A stretch of DNA of 64,000 bases from an uncultured Psychrobacter sp. (GCF_947488565.1 NZ_CANKZC010000001.1:62001-126000); one strand, 5' to 3'; positions 27,467-37,328 are shown, numbered from the stretch's first letter. The notes: generated from the sequence alone by a model not told the origin. Program-made: numbers and translations.

Positions 27467-28126
27467 CTATGTACCACTACCAAAGCTGTGCTCTTCTAAT
27501 AAACCCTTAAGCTCAGATAAACGTCCATGGAAAAAATGCCCTGCACCGTCCACCACACTAACACTAATACCTAAGCGTTCAGCAAATGCCTGCATAGTGG
27601 CAGGCTCAATCACTTCATCAGCATTACCATAAATCTCAAAGGTCTTGTCGGCGGGCAAATACAAATCGCTGCTGTCGTTCTTCTCCACCGATGGTGCGAT
27701 AAGGGCGATTTTTGCAACTTCAAAATCACTCATCCCCCAAATATGAGAGGCTTCAAGTATTTGCTCAGCGACGCGTGCTGTCACATAGCCACCGAACGAA
27801 AAACCACCAAGCCATAGCTTGCGTGCAGCGCTTTGTTCTGCAATCCATTGTAGCACGGTCATTGCATCTACCACTTCACCGTCGGCATAATCATGCTCAC
27901 CAGTCGACTGCCCGACTCCGCGAAAGTTAAAACGTACCACATGCATACCATTGTCACGAGCAAAACGGTACATGGTCGTGACCACTTTATTATTCATCGT
28001 ACCATCAAAAAGTGGGTTGGGATGGCAAAGCAGCGCCACTGTATCGGTATCTGGATCATTAGGGTTATCTTGTTGCCATAGTGCGTCAACTTCAAGCACA
28101 CCAGCCGGAGCAGGAATCAATTGCAT
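27467..28126 (-). CDS. Alpha/beta hydrolase (COG2945 type)
   Basis: A 219-residue alpha/beta hydrolase. Oxyanion motif CHPNP (34-38) with FDGTMNNKVV, the turn FNFRGVGQSTGEHD, and the nucleophile elbow GFSFGG with Ser110. A likely acid is in GNADEVI and the histidine in GAGHFFHG. These are typical of a widespread family of small hydrolases of unknown substrate. It is divergent from the lipoprotein gene at 28328. Confidence 0.85.
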   Translation of the reverse strand: MQLIPAPAGVLEVDALWQQDNPNDPDTDTVALLCHPNPLFDGTMNNKVVTTMYRFARDNGMHVVRFNFRGVGQSTGEHDYADGEVVDAMTVLQWIAEQSAARKLWLGGFSFGGYVTARVAEQILEASHIWGMSDFEVAKIALIAPSVEKNDSSDLYLPADKTFEIYGNADEVIEPATMQAFAERLGISVSVVDGAGHFFHGRLSELKGLLEEHSFGSGT

Positions 28127-28278
28127 AGATTTACTTATAAATTGAGAATAGATAGGTTAATTATCCTAGATATGATTTATATTTCAAGTGATTTGCTGTG
28201 TACTGTTGCTGTTTGTTTGACTTTTGCTTGTTATAATCCATCATTTTGAGTAATTAGTGAATTTTCGTGCCTATCATC

Positions 28279-28312
28279 TAGAAACAATGTACAAATAGAA
28301 ACAATGTACAAA
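28279..28312. repeat. Exact tandem duplication of 17 bp upstream of a lipoprotein gene
   Basis: TAGAAACAATGTACAAA occurs twice in direct succession (28279-28295, 28296-28312), ending 16 bp before the ATG at 28328. It falls in the leader or promoter-proximal region. Each copy holds TGTACA, a 6-bp palindrome. Confidence 0.85.
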
Positions 28313-28327
28313 AATTAAGGATAATTT

Positions 28328-28696
28328 ATGAAGACCCTTAGTAAAACCACAATATTGACGGCTACTGTAGCCACTGTTCTTGCCTTGAGTGCGTGTCAAA
28401 GTACGCCTTCATCACCTGTTATTCAGCGCGCCAACTCAATTTATGAAACAACTGGTATCGCAGATACTAAGGTGAAGGCTCAACAAAATGCGATGGATAG
28501 TGCGCAAAAGACTTGCAAGAGTAAGCAAGTTATTATCGTTGATGACAAAATGACGTATAACAGTATCTTGGATGAGCGCACTGGACGTATGGTTGGACAA
28601 GCGGGTGCCGTTATTGGCTCAATCTTCGGCACTGGTACGCCAGATTTGTCCCGTAGTGACGATTATGAGTATAAAATTAACTTTCGTTGTCAGTAA
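28328..28696 (+). CDS. Small lipoprotein of unknown function
   Basis: A 122-residue protein with a lipoprotein signal: hydrophobic stretch ending in LSAC, lipidated Cys at 23. The mature part includes a glycine-rich possible hairpin (GRMVGQAGAVIGSIFGTG) that could touch a membrane, and two more cysteines (about residues 63 and 121) that might form a disulphide. I do not recognise a family function. AAGGA lies eight bases before the ATG. It stands alone between the alpha/beta hydrolase (divergent) and xseA. Confidence 0.75.
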   Translation: MKTLSKTTILTATVATVLALSACQSTPSSPVIQRANSIYETTGIADTKVKAQQNAMDSAQKTCKSKQVIIVDDKMTYNSILDERTGRMVGQAGAVIGSIFGTGTPDLSRSDDYEYKINFRCQ

Positions 28697-28889
28697 TCGT
28701 CAATCGTCTATAACAAACAAAACAGGTTGATAGTAGCATCACTAGCTTCTCTTTTTGTATGTCCGTTTTTGGGTTAAACTGTCGTATTAAATGTTTAAGC
28801 CATCTTATTTAGTCTAAAACAATCAATTCACAAACAAACAGACTACAAACACTCAGCTTTTAATCTGTCCTTACCTTTGGTTTTTTATT

Positions 28890-30440
28890 ATGCGCAAACC
28901 CAATCTCTCAAATATAAAACAAGCAAAGGTATTAGCACCTGCCAAGGATTTGGCGACATTGGAGGCTGAACTCGCCAAGCAAGAAAATAGTCCTGAAGTC
29001 AACCTAGAGGATACCGTGTTGCGACTTAGTGATTACCTATCAGCGGTTGAGATGGTTATCAAGCAAACCTTTAATCATCGCGTGTGGGTAAAAGCAGAGA
29101 TTCGCAACCTGTCTAGCAAAGGTGGACATTATTACTTTGAATTGGCAGAAAAAGACGACGATGGCAAAGTTATCGCAAGCTGCCGTGGTAACCTGTGGCG
29201 CTTTAAAGCCGCCCGCGTCTTAGCGAAGTTTGAGCGCGCAACTGGCATGGCGCTTGAGCGCGATTTAACGGTACTGCTCAAAGTATCGGCAGGTTTTCAT
29301 GCACAGTACGGCTTCTCGCTCACTATCGAAGACATCGATCCCAGCTATACGTTAGGCGACTTGGCGCGGCAATATGCCGAGATGATCGACCGCTTAACCG
29401 GTGAAGGTTTGTTACACCTGAACCAGCAGCTGCCTACGCCATTTGATATTGAGCATGTGCTGGTCATCGCACCCGAAAAGGCCGCAGGATTGGGTGATTT
29501 TCAAGCCGACGCAAACCGCTTAGCCAGTACCGGTGCGTGTCAGTTTCATTATCATCATGCTACCTTTCAGGGCAATCATGCCCCAAGCGAGATCCGCCAA
29601 GCAATTGTTAGCGCCCAAAAACAATTTTACGATACTTATCAGCGTTTACCAGATTTGTTAGTGATTATTCGCGGCGGCGGTGCCGTTGGTGATTTGGCCT
29701 ACCTCAATGATTATGAGCTAGCAGCATTGGTGGCTGAGCAGCCTATTCCTGTATGGGTCGGTATCGGTCATGAGCGTGACAAAGTTATCTTAGATGAGGT
29801 GGCGCATACCAGCTTTGACACTCCATCAAAAGTAATCGCCGCAATCAGTAGTCATTTAGCCCAGCTAGTCACTCAGACTTTGCAATATCAAGCACAAATT
29901 AAGCAAGCAGCAAAGCGCCAGTTGAATATAGCTGAGCAAAGAACGTCACGACAACTGGGCCAAATACAATCGCAAACTGTCGGTCAGCTAACCGCACTGC
30001 GAAAAGACAGCGATTATGCGTGGCGTAGCATTCAGCAAAGCGCACAGCGCCAAGTTAAGCAGGCAGCAAGACGAACTAGTGAGCTACGCGAGCAGACCCA
30101 ATCCTCAGCTTATCAGCAGTTGGCAATGGCTGCTACAAATAGTAAGGATTATCAAAAAACTGTTATGCAAAGTGCTCAGCAGCGCGTCATACAAGCACAA
30201 CGCAATAGCGAACATTTACGTGATATTGTACTACTGCACCGTCCGTCTCGCGTACTCAAACAAGGCTATACCATGCTGACTGATGCAAAAGATAAGCAGA
30301 TATTCACCAGCAGTACGCAGCTTTATCCTGAGCAGACCATTCATATCGTCTTAAAAGATGGTAAAGCAAAAGCACAGATTATTGATATTAAAACTGACAA
30401 CAAGATGACAGAATCTACTGACACACTAACCGAATCATAA
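28890..30440 (+). CDS. xseA: Exodeoxyribonuclease VII large subunit
   Basis: A 516-residue protein. N-terminal OB-fold (LSDYLSAVEMVIKQTF, VWVKAEIRNLS), then the nuclease domain (FDIEHVLVIAPEKAAGLGDF, VIIRGGGAVGDL, WVGIGHERD, TPSKVIAAIS), then a long Gln-rich coiled coil (about 335-450) and a C-terminal tail with HRPSRVLKQGYTML. With XseB it degrades single-stranded DNA into short pieces and takes part in mismatch and damage repair. About 40 residues precede the OB-fold; no strong ribosome site is visible at this start. xseB follows after 63 bp. Confidence 0.96.
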   Translation: MRKPNLSNIKQAKVLAPAKDLATLEAELAKQENSPEVNLEDTVLRLSDYLSAVEMVIKQTFNHRVWVKAEIRNLSSKGGHYYFELAEKDDDGKVIASCRGNLWRFKAARVLAKFERATGMALERDLTVLLKVSAGFHAQYGFSLTIEDIDPSYTLGDLARQYAEMIDRLTGEGLLHLNQQLPTPFDIEHVLVIAPEKAAGLGDFQADANRLASTGACQFHYHHATFQGNHAPSEIRQAIVSAQKQFYDTYQRLPDLLVIIRGGGAVGDLAYLNDYELAALVAEQPIPVWVGIGHERDKVILDEVAHTSFDTPSKVIAAISSHLAQLVTQTLQYQAQIKQAAKRQLNIAEQRTSRQLGQIQSQTVGQLTALRKDSDYAWRSIQQSAQRQVKQAARRTSELREQTQSSAYQQLAMAATNSKDYQKTVMQSAQQRVIQAQRNSEHLRDIVLLHRPSRVLKQGYTMLTDAKDKQIFTSSTQLYPEQTIHIVLKDGKAKAQIIDIKTDNKMTESTDTLTES

Positions 30441-30503
30441 GTCGAATTTTAGTAACTTTTATCTATCTTTTTTTAACCCTACTTTTGAACATTAGGAAAC
30501 CTT

Positions 30504-30749
30504 ATGACAACCCCTACTCGCCGACGCAAAAAAGCCGCCCCAAAAACCTTTAAGGCGGCTTACGATATTCTAAAAACCAATGCAGCTGAACTACAACAGC
30601 AAGACGAGCCAGACATTGATAATCTGATGACAACGGTAGAAGAGTCGATCGCTGCTTATCGCGTGTGCGAAACCCGTATCAATGCCGTGCAACAAGCACT
30701 AGATGCAGCTTTTGCTGAAGAAGAGAAAACAGAGACTAACGATCTTTAG
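30504..30749 (+). CDS. xseB: Exodeoxyribonuclease VII small subunit
   Basis: An 81-residue helical protein. KTFKAAYDILKTNAAELQQ and the later CETRINAVQQALD follow the XseB pattern, though the middle is divergent. Several small subunits bind the XseA coiled coil. AGGAAAC precedes the ATG. The gene ends only 7 bp before the end of the convergent pncB gene, with no visible terminator between them. Confidence 0.88.
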   Translation: MTTPTRRRKKAAPKTFKAAYDILKTNAAELQQQDEPDIDNLMTTVEESIAAYRVCETRINAVQQALDAAFAEEEKTETNDL

Positions 30750-30756
30750 ACAGTCG

Positions 30757-31983
30757 TTATTCTGGCTCATCAACCTCAAAAACTTGGCGCAAATACGCCA
30801 GATAGGTATTATTATTGATCATGGTCTTGCCTGGGCTATCAGACAGTTTAGCGACTGGTTGCCCATTGCATTCAACCAGTTTAAGAACGATATTAATTGG
30901 TGTGATGCCCATATCATTGGTGAGATTGGTACCAATGCCAAAGCTGGTTTTGATGCGATCTTTAAAGTATTGATGCAGCTCCCATGCCTTATCAAGATTC
31001 AGACCGTCACTAAAGGTCAAAATTTTGGTCTTAGGATCTATCTTTAATTTCTTATAATGAGCGATCGCCTTATCACCCCAGATATAAGGGTCTCCGCTAT
31101 CGTGACGCAGGCCATCAAATAGCTTGGCAAAATACAAATCAAAGTCGCGTAAGAATGCATCCATACCAACGACATCTGTTAGAGCAATACCTAAGTCGCC
31201 GCGATACTCATGAACCCATGCTTCAAGAGCCGCTTTTTGTGAATCACGAAGACGTACATCTAACGCTTGAAACGCCTGCATAAACTCGTGTGCCATCGTA
31301 CCGATTGGTGTCATTCCTAATTTTTTTGCCAGATACACATTAGATGTACCGCCCACTATCTTTGGGGCAGCCTTGTGTAGAGTCTCAACCACATGCGCTT
31401 GCCAAGCTTTGCTAAAACGCCGGCGAGTACCAAAGTCAGCGACAATAAAGGGCGGCGTATCATGGCTGTATTGGGCTTGTTCTGCTGCATAGTGATGCAA
31501 CAAGGCAACTTTTGCATCCAGTCTACGCTGGCCTTCTTTAATCACACTAGGATCGGACAACGCATTAAAATACAGCTCATTCACTATTGCTAACACAAAC
31601 ACTTCAAAGAACATCGCTTGTATCATCGGTCCTTCAATATCGATACATAACCTGCCTTTTGTGTCAGTACTTACCGTAATAAATCGACGCTTTAGCTGAA
31701 ACAGCTCAAGATAATCAACGAAGTCTGAACGAATAAAACGCAACCCTCGTAAATACTCCAATTCGTCTTCTAAAAACCGCAATTCACACAAACTGTCGAG
31801 CTGGTGCTCTAATGACGCTTTGATATCTGCTAGCGGATAAGCGGTGTCTTTATTGTTACGGCAACGAAAACGATAAACCCCGTGTGTCTGTGGAAACTGA
31901 TGTAGCATGGCTTGTAACATGGTAAATTTGTACAAATCGTTATCAAGTAACGAGGTAATAATAGGTGCATAGGTAACGGTCAT
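30757..31983 (-). CDS. pncB: Nicotinate phosphoribosyltransferase
   Basis: A 408-residue enzyme joining nicotinate and PRPP to give nicotinate mononucleotide in NAD salvage. Family motifs: [17 protein letters not shown] at the start, [33 protein letters not shown], and [11 protein letters not shown]. The length matches bacterial PncB (about 400). It is the only gene of its transcription unit and converges on xseAB. Confidence 0.95.
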   Translation of the reverse strand: MTVTYAPIITSLLDNDLYKFTMLQAMLHQFPQTHGVYRFRCRNNKDTAYPLADIKASLEHQLDSLCELRFLEDELEYLRGLRFIRSDFVDYLELFQLKRRFITVSTDTKGRLCIDIEGPMIQAMFFEVFVLAIVNELYFNALSDPSVIKEGQRRLDAKVALLHHYAAEQAQYSHDTPPFIVADFGTRRRFSKAWQAHVVETLHKAAPKIVGGTSNVYLAKKLGMTPIGTMAHEFMQAFQALDVRLRDSQKAALEAWVHEYRGDLGIALTDVVGMDAFLRDFDLYFAKLFDGLRHDSGDPYIWGDKAIAHYKKLKIDPKTKILTFSDGLNLDKAWELHQYFKDRIKTSFGIGTNLTNDMGITPINIVLKLVECNGQPVAKLSDSPGKTMINNNTYLAYLRQVFEVDEPE

Positions 31984-32180
31984 GCTAGGGCCTTAAAAAC
32001 ACAAAAATAAGAAATAAACGTCACCTAACACTTAAAGCGACATAATAGGTGATCGATAAGCTCAGAACACTTACTGCTCATGAGTCATCAATAAAAGGTC
32101 AAGTATAACGAAGTTTGTTGTTTTTTTCAGAACTCGCTATTGATTACAGCAAAATTACTACGATTGGCTAGAGCGTGTCC

Positions 32181-33494
32181 TCAATAACCAAACGGGAATG
32201 TATCAAATGATCCTTCCTCCCGCTGTTTTGGCAACGCTTCAACGGCACGCGTTTTATCAAACCAGATATACTCATCGAACTGGGCTGGCAAAGAGGCATA
32301 AAAATAATGACTTTGTAATTCCGTTTCAGGTCTATAAATGACGCCTATCGCTCGCTCTAAACGCTCTGGGAGTAGTTTTTTACGAATGTCTTCATGCAAT
32401 GGATAGCGCAATGGTAAAAGAAAATTGTCAGTAGCAACCTCATGAAAAACACGTTCATAACTGTCAACATGTGATGGTTGTACTTGTTTTATCTCCATGG
32501 GTCCGCCCCAGCTAGACGCAGCAGCAACCGTACCATGATCGGTACCAAAACCTATATTATAGGCTTTGTCACCATATTCTTGGCGCACCAATTGACCTAT
32601 ATTTAATTCGCCACGTGCACTCATTTGGGTTGCTCGAGCATCACCAAGGTGGGAATTATGTGCCCAAACAACAGCTTTTGATTGAGCGCCTCTAAACTCA
32701 AGCACCGCCTGCAATGTTTCAAACATATGTTGATCACGCTGGTTCCATGAGTTGTTTTTGGCATAATACACAGTACGATAATAACGTTCGGCATCGGCTA
32801 TTAGCTTGGCATTTTGTTTGGCATCAAAAAGTTGTTCACCATTGGTGGCAGAATACTCTAACTCTATCTTGAGTAAATCCTGTAGATTGTTGAGTACTTC
32901 TGATTCACAACTTTTATGTTGCTCGGTTATCATCGCACGACTGTATAAAGAAGGATCGTCTTCCCAAGGCATCAGACATTCGTAGCGCTCGCGGGCAATT
33001 TCTGCCGTCTTAGGATCCACTTTTTGTAAATAATCCAATACTCTGTCAATAGAGCTATATAAGCTGTATAAATCTAAACCATAAAAACCTATTTTTTGTT
33101 CTGAAGATTCAGTTTTTTTATTATAGTCATGGAGCCAGTGGGTAAATTCAAGCACTGATTTATTTGCCCACATCCAAGTAGGAAACCTAGAAAAAGGTTT
33201 ATTCTGCCGCAAAGCATCATGCTCTCTACCATGAATATAATGATTAATATGCGCCGCATCTGGCCAGTCCGCTTCAGCAGAGACAATAGTAAAGCCTTTC
33301 TTTTCTATGAGTTCTTTGGTTATACGAGCTCGCATTTCATAAAATTCAGCCGTACCATGTGACGCCTCACCAAGCAGTACTACACGACTATCTCCGATAC
33401 GCTCCATGAGATTATCTAGGTTAACATCATTAATACTTGTAAAATGCTCACTTGATTGACCAATCAATTCAGACAAACTTCTATTAGCTTTCAT
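32181..33494 (-). CDS. Erythromycin esterase family hydrolase
   Basis: A 437-residue protein of the erythromycin-esterase superfamily. The active-site residues are present: Glu43 and His46 in LGEASHG, Arg55 in EMRAR, Glu74 in SAEADW, and His279/His282 in WAHNSHLGDA. These positions agree with those I recall for EreB (Glu43, His46, Arg55, Glu74, His285). The superfamily also contains many chromosomal members that do not act on macrolides, so resistance must not be assumed. The start overlaps the end of pcm by 11 bp, with AGGAG inside pcm, so the two are translationally coupled. Confidence 0.88.
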   Translation of the reverse strand: MKANRSLSELIGQSSEHFTSINDVNLDNLMERIGDSRVVLLGEASHGTAEFYEMRARITKELIEKKGFTIVSAEADWPDAAHINHYIHGREHDALRQNKPFSRFPTWMWANKSVLEFTHWLHDYNKKTESSEQKIGFYGLDLYSLYSSIDRVLDYLQKVDPKTAEIARERYECLMPWEDDPSLYSRAMITEQHKSCESEVLNNLQDLLKIELEYSATNGEQLFDAKQNAKLIADAERYYRTVYYAKNNSWNQRDQHMFETLQAVLEFRGAQSKAVVWAHNSHLGDARATQMSARGELNIGQLVRQEYGDKAYNIGFGTDHGTVAAASSWGGPMEIKQVQPSHVDSYERVFHEVATDNFLLPLRYPLHEDIRKKLLPERLERAIGVIYRPETELQSHYFYASLPAQFDEYIWFDKTRAVEALPKQREEGSFDTFPFGY

Positions 33495-34149
33495 TGTTTT
33501 TCTCCTGCCAACCTGCTACGCCAATAAGAGGTACAAAACGAACACCACCCAAATCTTCTGTCTCATATTCATTTTCATTGATACGCCGAATACGAACCAG
33601 TTTTTGAGAATTCAAAGATGCGCCCACGGGAATGACCATACGCCCGCCGATGGCTAGCTGTTCTTTGAGGGCTTGCGGCGCTTCAGGCCCTCCTGCTGCA
33701 ACTATAATGGCATCAAAAGGGGCATGATCTACCCAACCAAGTGTCCCATCGCCATGCTTGACCTGAACATTGGTATACCCTAATTCTTTAAGTTTTATCT
33801 GAGCAGTATCTGCCAAAGCTTTGTGGCGCTCAATGGTATAAACAGTCTCACAAATCTCCCCAAGCACGGCTGCAGCATATCCCGAACCTGTACCGACTTC
33901 AAGTACACGATCATCTGACTTCAATTCAAGGGCCGCCGTCATCAATGCAACAATAAAGGGTTGTGAGATGGTCTGGTTTTCTTCAATAGGTAGGGGTGAG
34001 TCTTTATAAGCAAACTCGATGAGATCTGTAGGTATGAATGCTTCACGTGGTACCGTACCTAGCGCATTAAGCACCGTTTGATCGTGAATGCCGCGAGCCG
34101 CAAGTTGGCGGTCTATCATTTGCTGCCTTAGTTCTTCAAAATTATCCAT
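33484..34149 (-). CDS. pcm: Protein-L-isoaspartate O-methyltransferase
   Basis: A 221-residue enzyme that uses S-adenosylmethionine to methylate isoaspartyl residues in aged proteins. Motifs: VPREAFIP, NQTISQPFIVALM, the SAM site VLEVGTGSGYAAAVL, and IIVAAGGPEAP. I chose the ATG at 34149 because AGGAA lies upstream; a longer frame to 34212 exists without this support. It precedes and overlaps the erythromycin-esterase-family gene, which suggests a joint role, perhaps in protein or small-molecule damage repair (inference). Confidence 0.93.
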   Translation of the reverse strand: MDNFEELRQQMIDRQLAARGIHDQTVLNALGTVPREAFIPTDLIEFAYKDSPLPIEENQTISQPFIVALMTAALELKSDDRVLEVGTGSGYAAAVLGEICETVYTIERHKALADTAQIKLKELGYTNVQVKHGDGTLGWVDHAPFDAIIVAAGGPEAPQALKEQLAIGGRMVIPVGASLNSQKLVRIRRINENEYETEDLGGVRFVPLIGVAGWQEKNNES

Positions 34150-34332
34150 GATGATTTCCTTAATTTTCATTTTGGAGTAGTCAATATCATTGATATCGTC
34201 AGTCCTAAACAAAATAGATAAACATACATAACTGAGATAAATTTATTTGTTGGCTATACGCTTTTCCAAAAACTATGACAATTGCTTTTAGCTGGGTTAC
34301 ATTCTTTTTAGTTTATAAATATTTAACCTGCT

Positions 34333-35268
34333 CTAGGCTTTAGCACTCATAAACTGGGCGACATAGTCGTCAGCTGGATTGTGGCGTAACTCATGCGGTG
34401 TGCCCGTTTGTACTAAGCGCCCACCATTTAAGATACTGATACGTTGACCGACTTTTACCGCTTCATCGATATCATGCGTGATGAAGACAATGGTTTTATT
34501 CAACCGCTCTTGTAGCTCAAGCAGCTGATCTTGCAATTGAGCACGGATCAGTGGATCAAGTGCAGAAAACGCCTCATCCATCAGCAAAATAGGATTGTCC
34601 GTTGCCAGTGCGCGCGCAAGCCCAACACGCTGCTGCATACCACCTGACAACTCATCAGGATAACTGTGTTCCAAATTTTGCAAGCCCACTTCATTAAGCC
34701 AGTGCCGGGCAACCTCATGGCGCTCACTGACACTCATTTTACGGACGCGCAAACCATAAGCGACGTTTTGCATGACGGTCATATGAGGCACCAAGCCAAA
34801 ATGCTGAAACACCATGCTAACGGTTTGCTGGCGATAGTGTTGTAGTCCTTTATCGTCAAGCTCTAACACATTGATCGCAGAAGATGATTTTTCAGATCCT
34901 ACTGGGTCTTTATTGAGGTCAGCAGTCGTTGTAGTTGGCTGCATATTGGCAGTATTTTTTGTATTGGTATTTTTTGCATTGATAGAGGTGTCTACCCATA
35001 TTTTGCCGCTGGTTGGATCAATTAAGCGGTTGATATGGCGTATCAATGTTGACTTACCAGAGCCTGACAAACCCATAATACAATGCAGCTCGCCCGCTTT
35101 AACATTTAGATTAATATCATATAGCCCAACCGAATAGCCAGTTTGCTCTTTCACCTTAATGCTGTCCATACCCTCAGCCAGTAACGTCAGTGCAGACTGC
35201 GCTTGCGTACTATTGGCATTATAAATCTTACTGATATTCTCTAATTGAATATGGTTCATCATGGTCAT
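34333..35268 (-). CDS. proV: Glycine betaine/proline ABC transporter ATPase (ProV/OpuAA type)
   Basis: A 311-residue ABC ATPase: Walker A GLSGSGKST (66-74), Q-loop FQHFGLVP, signature LSGGMQQRVGLARA, Walker B ILLMDEAFSALDP and switch His in FITHDIDEA. The N-terminal LLAEGMDSIKVKEQTG helix-turn is typical of ProV. Two differences: an Asn/Thr-rich insert of about 38 residues (94-131) between Walker A and the Q-loop, and no C-terminal CBS pair (E. coli ProV is about 400 residues). It lies 116 bp after the binding-protein/permease fusion and should power it. Several Met codons near the start are possible. Confidence 0.92.
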   Translation of the reverse strand: MTMMNHIQLENISKIYNANSTQAQSALTLLAEGMDSIKVKEQTGYSVGLYDINLNVKAGELHCIMGLSGSGKSTLIRHINRLIDPTSGKIWVDTSINAKNTNTKNTANMQPTTTTADLNKDPVGSEKSSSAINVLELDDKGLQHYRQQTVSMVFQHFGLVPHMTVMQNVAYGLRVRKMSVSERHEVARHWLNEVGLQNLEHSYPDELSGGMQQRVGLARALATDNPILLMDEAFSALDPLIRAQLQDQLLELQERLNKTIVFITHDIDEAVKVGQRISILNGGRLVQTGTPHELRHNPADDYVAQFMSAKA

Positions 35269-35384
35269 GGTTCTCGCTATTGGTATTTATTATTGTCGTT
35301 GTTATGGTTTTCGTTATTGTCATTTTCACTGTTTGTTGCGCTCATCTTTAACGGGTCATGTGCACCTTAACGCCAAGCAAACTC

Positions 35385-37328
35385 CTAACCAATCGGACGT
35401 TTGCCCCCTTCAATGGTTTTTTGACGCGCCCGCTTACCTTGACCAAAAGCTTGCGTGATACGGTCAATAATAATAGCAACGATGACAATGGCGGTCCCTG
35501 CTTGTAAGCCTTGACCGATATTAAGCGTTTGGATAGATTGTAAGACGTCTTCGCCAAGACCTGGAGCACCAATCATGGAAGCCAGTACTACCATAGCAAG
35601 CGACATCATTACTGCTTGGTTAATCCCTGCCATGATACTAGGCAGTGCTTGTGGTAACTTAATCCAGACGAGCAGCTGTAAATGAGTGCTACCGAACGAG
35701 CGTCCTGCCTCGACCATCTCATGATTAACTTGGGTAATACCCAATGTCGTTAGACGTATGAGTGGCGGCAGTGCATAAATGACTGTGGCAAATAACGCCG
35801 GTACTTTACCAATCCCAAACAACATAAGTACTGGAATAAGATAAACAAAGCTTGGCATGGTCTGCATCACATCTAGTATAGGAGTCACGATCTTACGAAG
35901 TATCTTGCTACCTGACATAGCAATGCCAATAGGGATACCAATCACTACCGTAACCAGTACTGATACAATTAGTAGCGCTAAGGTATCAATGAGTGCGCCC
36001 CATAGACCAAAAGCACCAATCAAAAATAAACCTGCGCCGCAGGCTAGTGCAAACCATATTTTGCGGACACCAAACCACCCCAGTATCGTCACGAGCGCGA
36101 TAATGATCCATGGTGGAATGACGGTCAACAAACGCTCAATGGGTAACAGTAAATAGGTTAAGGCCATCGTGCTGATGGTACGAAACACTTCACCGTAATT
36201 TTGGACGACGTTTGCTAAAGTATTATTCAGCGGAGTCTCAAGTGACCAGGACGGGAAGCTTGATGCTAAGCCTAATTTATTATTACTGTCTGAGCTGTTA
36301 TTAACAACATCAGTATTAGTAACAGCTGCGCCTGTTAAGCTTATACCTAACTTAGCAGCTAAACGATTAGCTGCTTCATCAGACAACCACTCTTGCCACA
36401 CATTTGGGTTATCACGTAAAAACGCTAACGCTTGCTCATCTCCACTACGCTTAGTCTCACTCATCTCTAAGATAGCGCCATTGAGCTTATCAGAGGTGAA
36501 TTGAACCTTTTTAAAGACATCAGCGAGCTCAGGATTAGACTCTATAAAAGGCGTGGATACTGCAATCCCTAAAGGAGATACAGGAAAACCAGACACACAG
36601 TCAGCGGTGCCATCAGCTCGTAGCAGATCTTGCCAGCAAGCATCATCATGGGCTGGGAACTCTAATGGCGCAAAGTCATATTTCGCCATCAAGCCCGTAG
36701 GCTGCCAGTAGTAAAATAGTAGCGGTTTGTGCTGCTCAAACGCAGAAGCAATCTCGGCATCAAGGGCGGCCCCAGTACCAGGATGGGCGTTGTTAAAAGT
36801 ACTGTCTAAACCAGTATTTTTAAGCAGACGAGTATTAAAAACCTCGCATGCCCAGCCAGATGGGCAGTTCATAAAACGTGACTTACCAGGCTCTTCAGGG
36901 TCTGGAAATAACTTTGCATATCTAGGCAAATCTTGATAACTGCGTAAACCTGGGTTTTCTTCTAGGACATATTTGGGTACATACCACCCTTGAGTTGCGC
37001 CGCCCTTGAGCGTATCGCCAATGACTGCCACTTTATTCTGCTCAATGGCTTGTTCCATAATCGGCGAGCGACCAACCCATTGCTCACCAATGACTTGAAT
37101 ATCGTCCTGTGACAATGCCGTCTCAAGCGCAGGACCTGCTCCTGGCACTTCTTCGATCGTACAGTCATAGCCATCTTCAGCGATGTACTTGAGCACACCA
37201 GAGATAAACTGACCACTCTCCCAGGTCAGCGCGCCAAATTTGATAGGTGATTGGCAGGCTGCTGACGCCGATATTGGCAGTAACAACGCGCTCATACAAA
37301 GTAAACTTAACGCAATCCATTGGCGCAT
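35385..37328 (-). CDS. Betaine ABC transporter: substrate-binding domain fused to permease
   Basis: A 647-residue fusion. Signal peptide (1-23, ending ISASA); a ProX/OpuAC-type binding domain (about 25-335) with CQSPIKFGALTWESGQ and aromatic residues (WVGRSP, YYWQPTG) that may form the cage for a quaternary amine; a Ser/Asn linker; then a ProW/OpuAB-type permease (about 380-640) with the EAA loop (EAGRSFGSTHLQLLVWIKLP). It should import glycine betaine, choline or a related osmolyte with the downstream ATPase. Here the binding domain precedes the permease; in lactococcal OpuABC it follows it. The fusion order and continuous frame speak against a sequencing error. Confidence 0.92.
   Translation of the reverse strand: MRQWIALSLLCMSALLLPISASAACQSPIKFGALTWESGQFISGVLKYIAEDGYDCTIEEVPGAGPALETALSQDDIQVIGEQWVGRSPIMEQAIEQNKVAVIGDTLKGGATQGWYVPKYVLEENPGLRSYQDLPRYAKLFPDPEEPGKSRFMNCPSGWACEVFNTRLLKNTGLDSTFNNAHPGTGAALDAEIASAFEQHKPLLFYYWQPTGLMAKYDFAPLEFPAHDDACWQDLLRADGTADCVSGFPVSPLGIAVSTPFIESNPELADVFKKVQFTSDKLNGAILEMSETKRSGDEQALAFLRDNPNVWQEWLSDEAANRLAAKLGISLTGAAVTNTDVVNNSSDSNNKLGLASSFPSWSLETPLNNTLANVVQNYGEVFRTISTMALTYLLLPIERLLTVIPPWIIIALVTILGWFGVRKIWFALACGAGLFLIGAFGLWGALIDTLALLIVSVLVTVVIGIPIGIAMSGSKILRKIVTPILDVMQTMPSFVYLIPVLMLFGIGKVPALFATVIYALPPLIRLTTLGITQVNHEMVEAGRSFGSTHLQLLVWIKLPQALPSIMAGINQAVMMSLAMVVLASMIGAPGLGEDVLQSIQTLNIGQGLQAGTAIVIVAIIIDRITQAFGQGKRARQKTIEGGKRPIG

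Noticed and set aside
32181..33494. Macrolide resistance gene
   Set aside because: Family membership alone does not show drug hydrolysis; the gene is coupled to a chromosomal pcm gene and shows no sign of recent transfer.
35385..37328. Frameshift or assembly join producing the binding-protein/permease fusion
   Set aside because: The frame is continuous, both domains are complete and the linker is plausible; a start codon with ribosome site for a separate permease was not seen.
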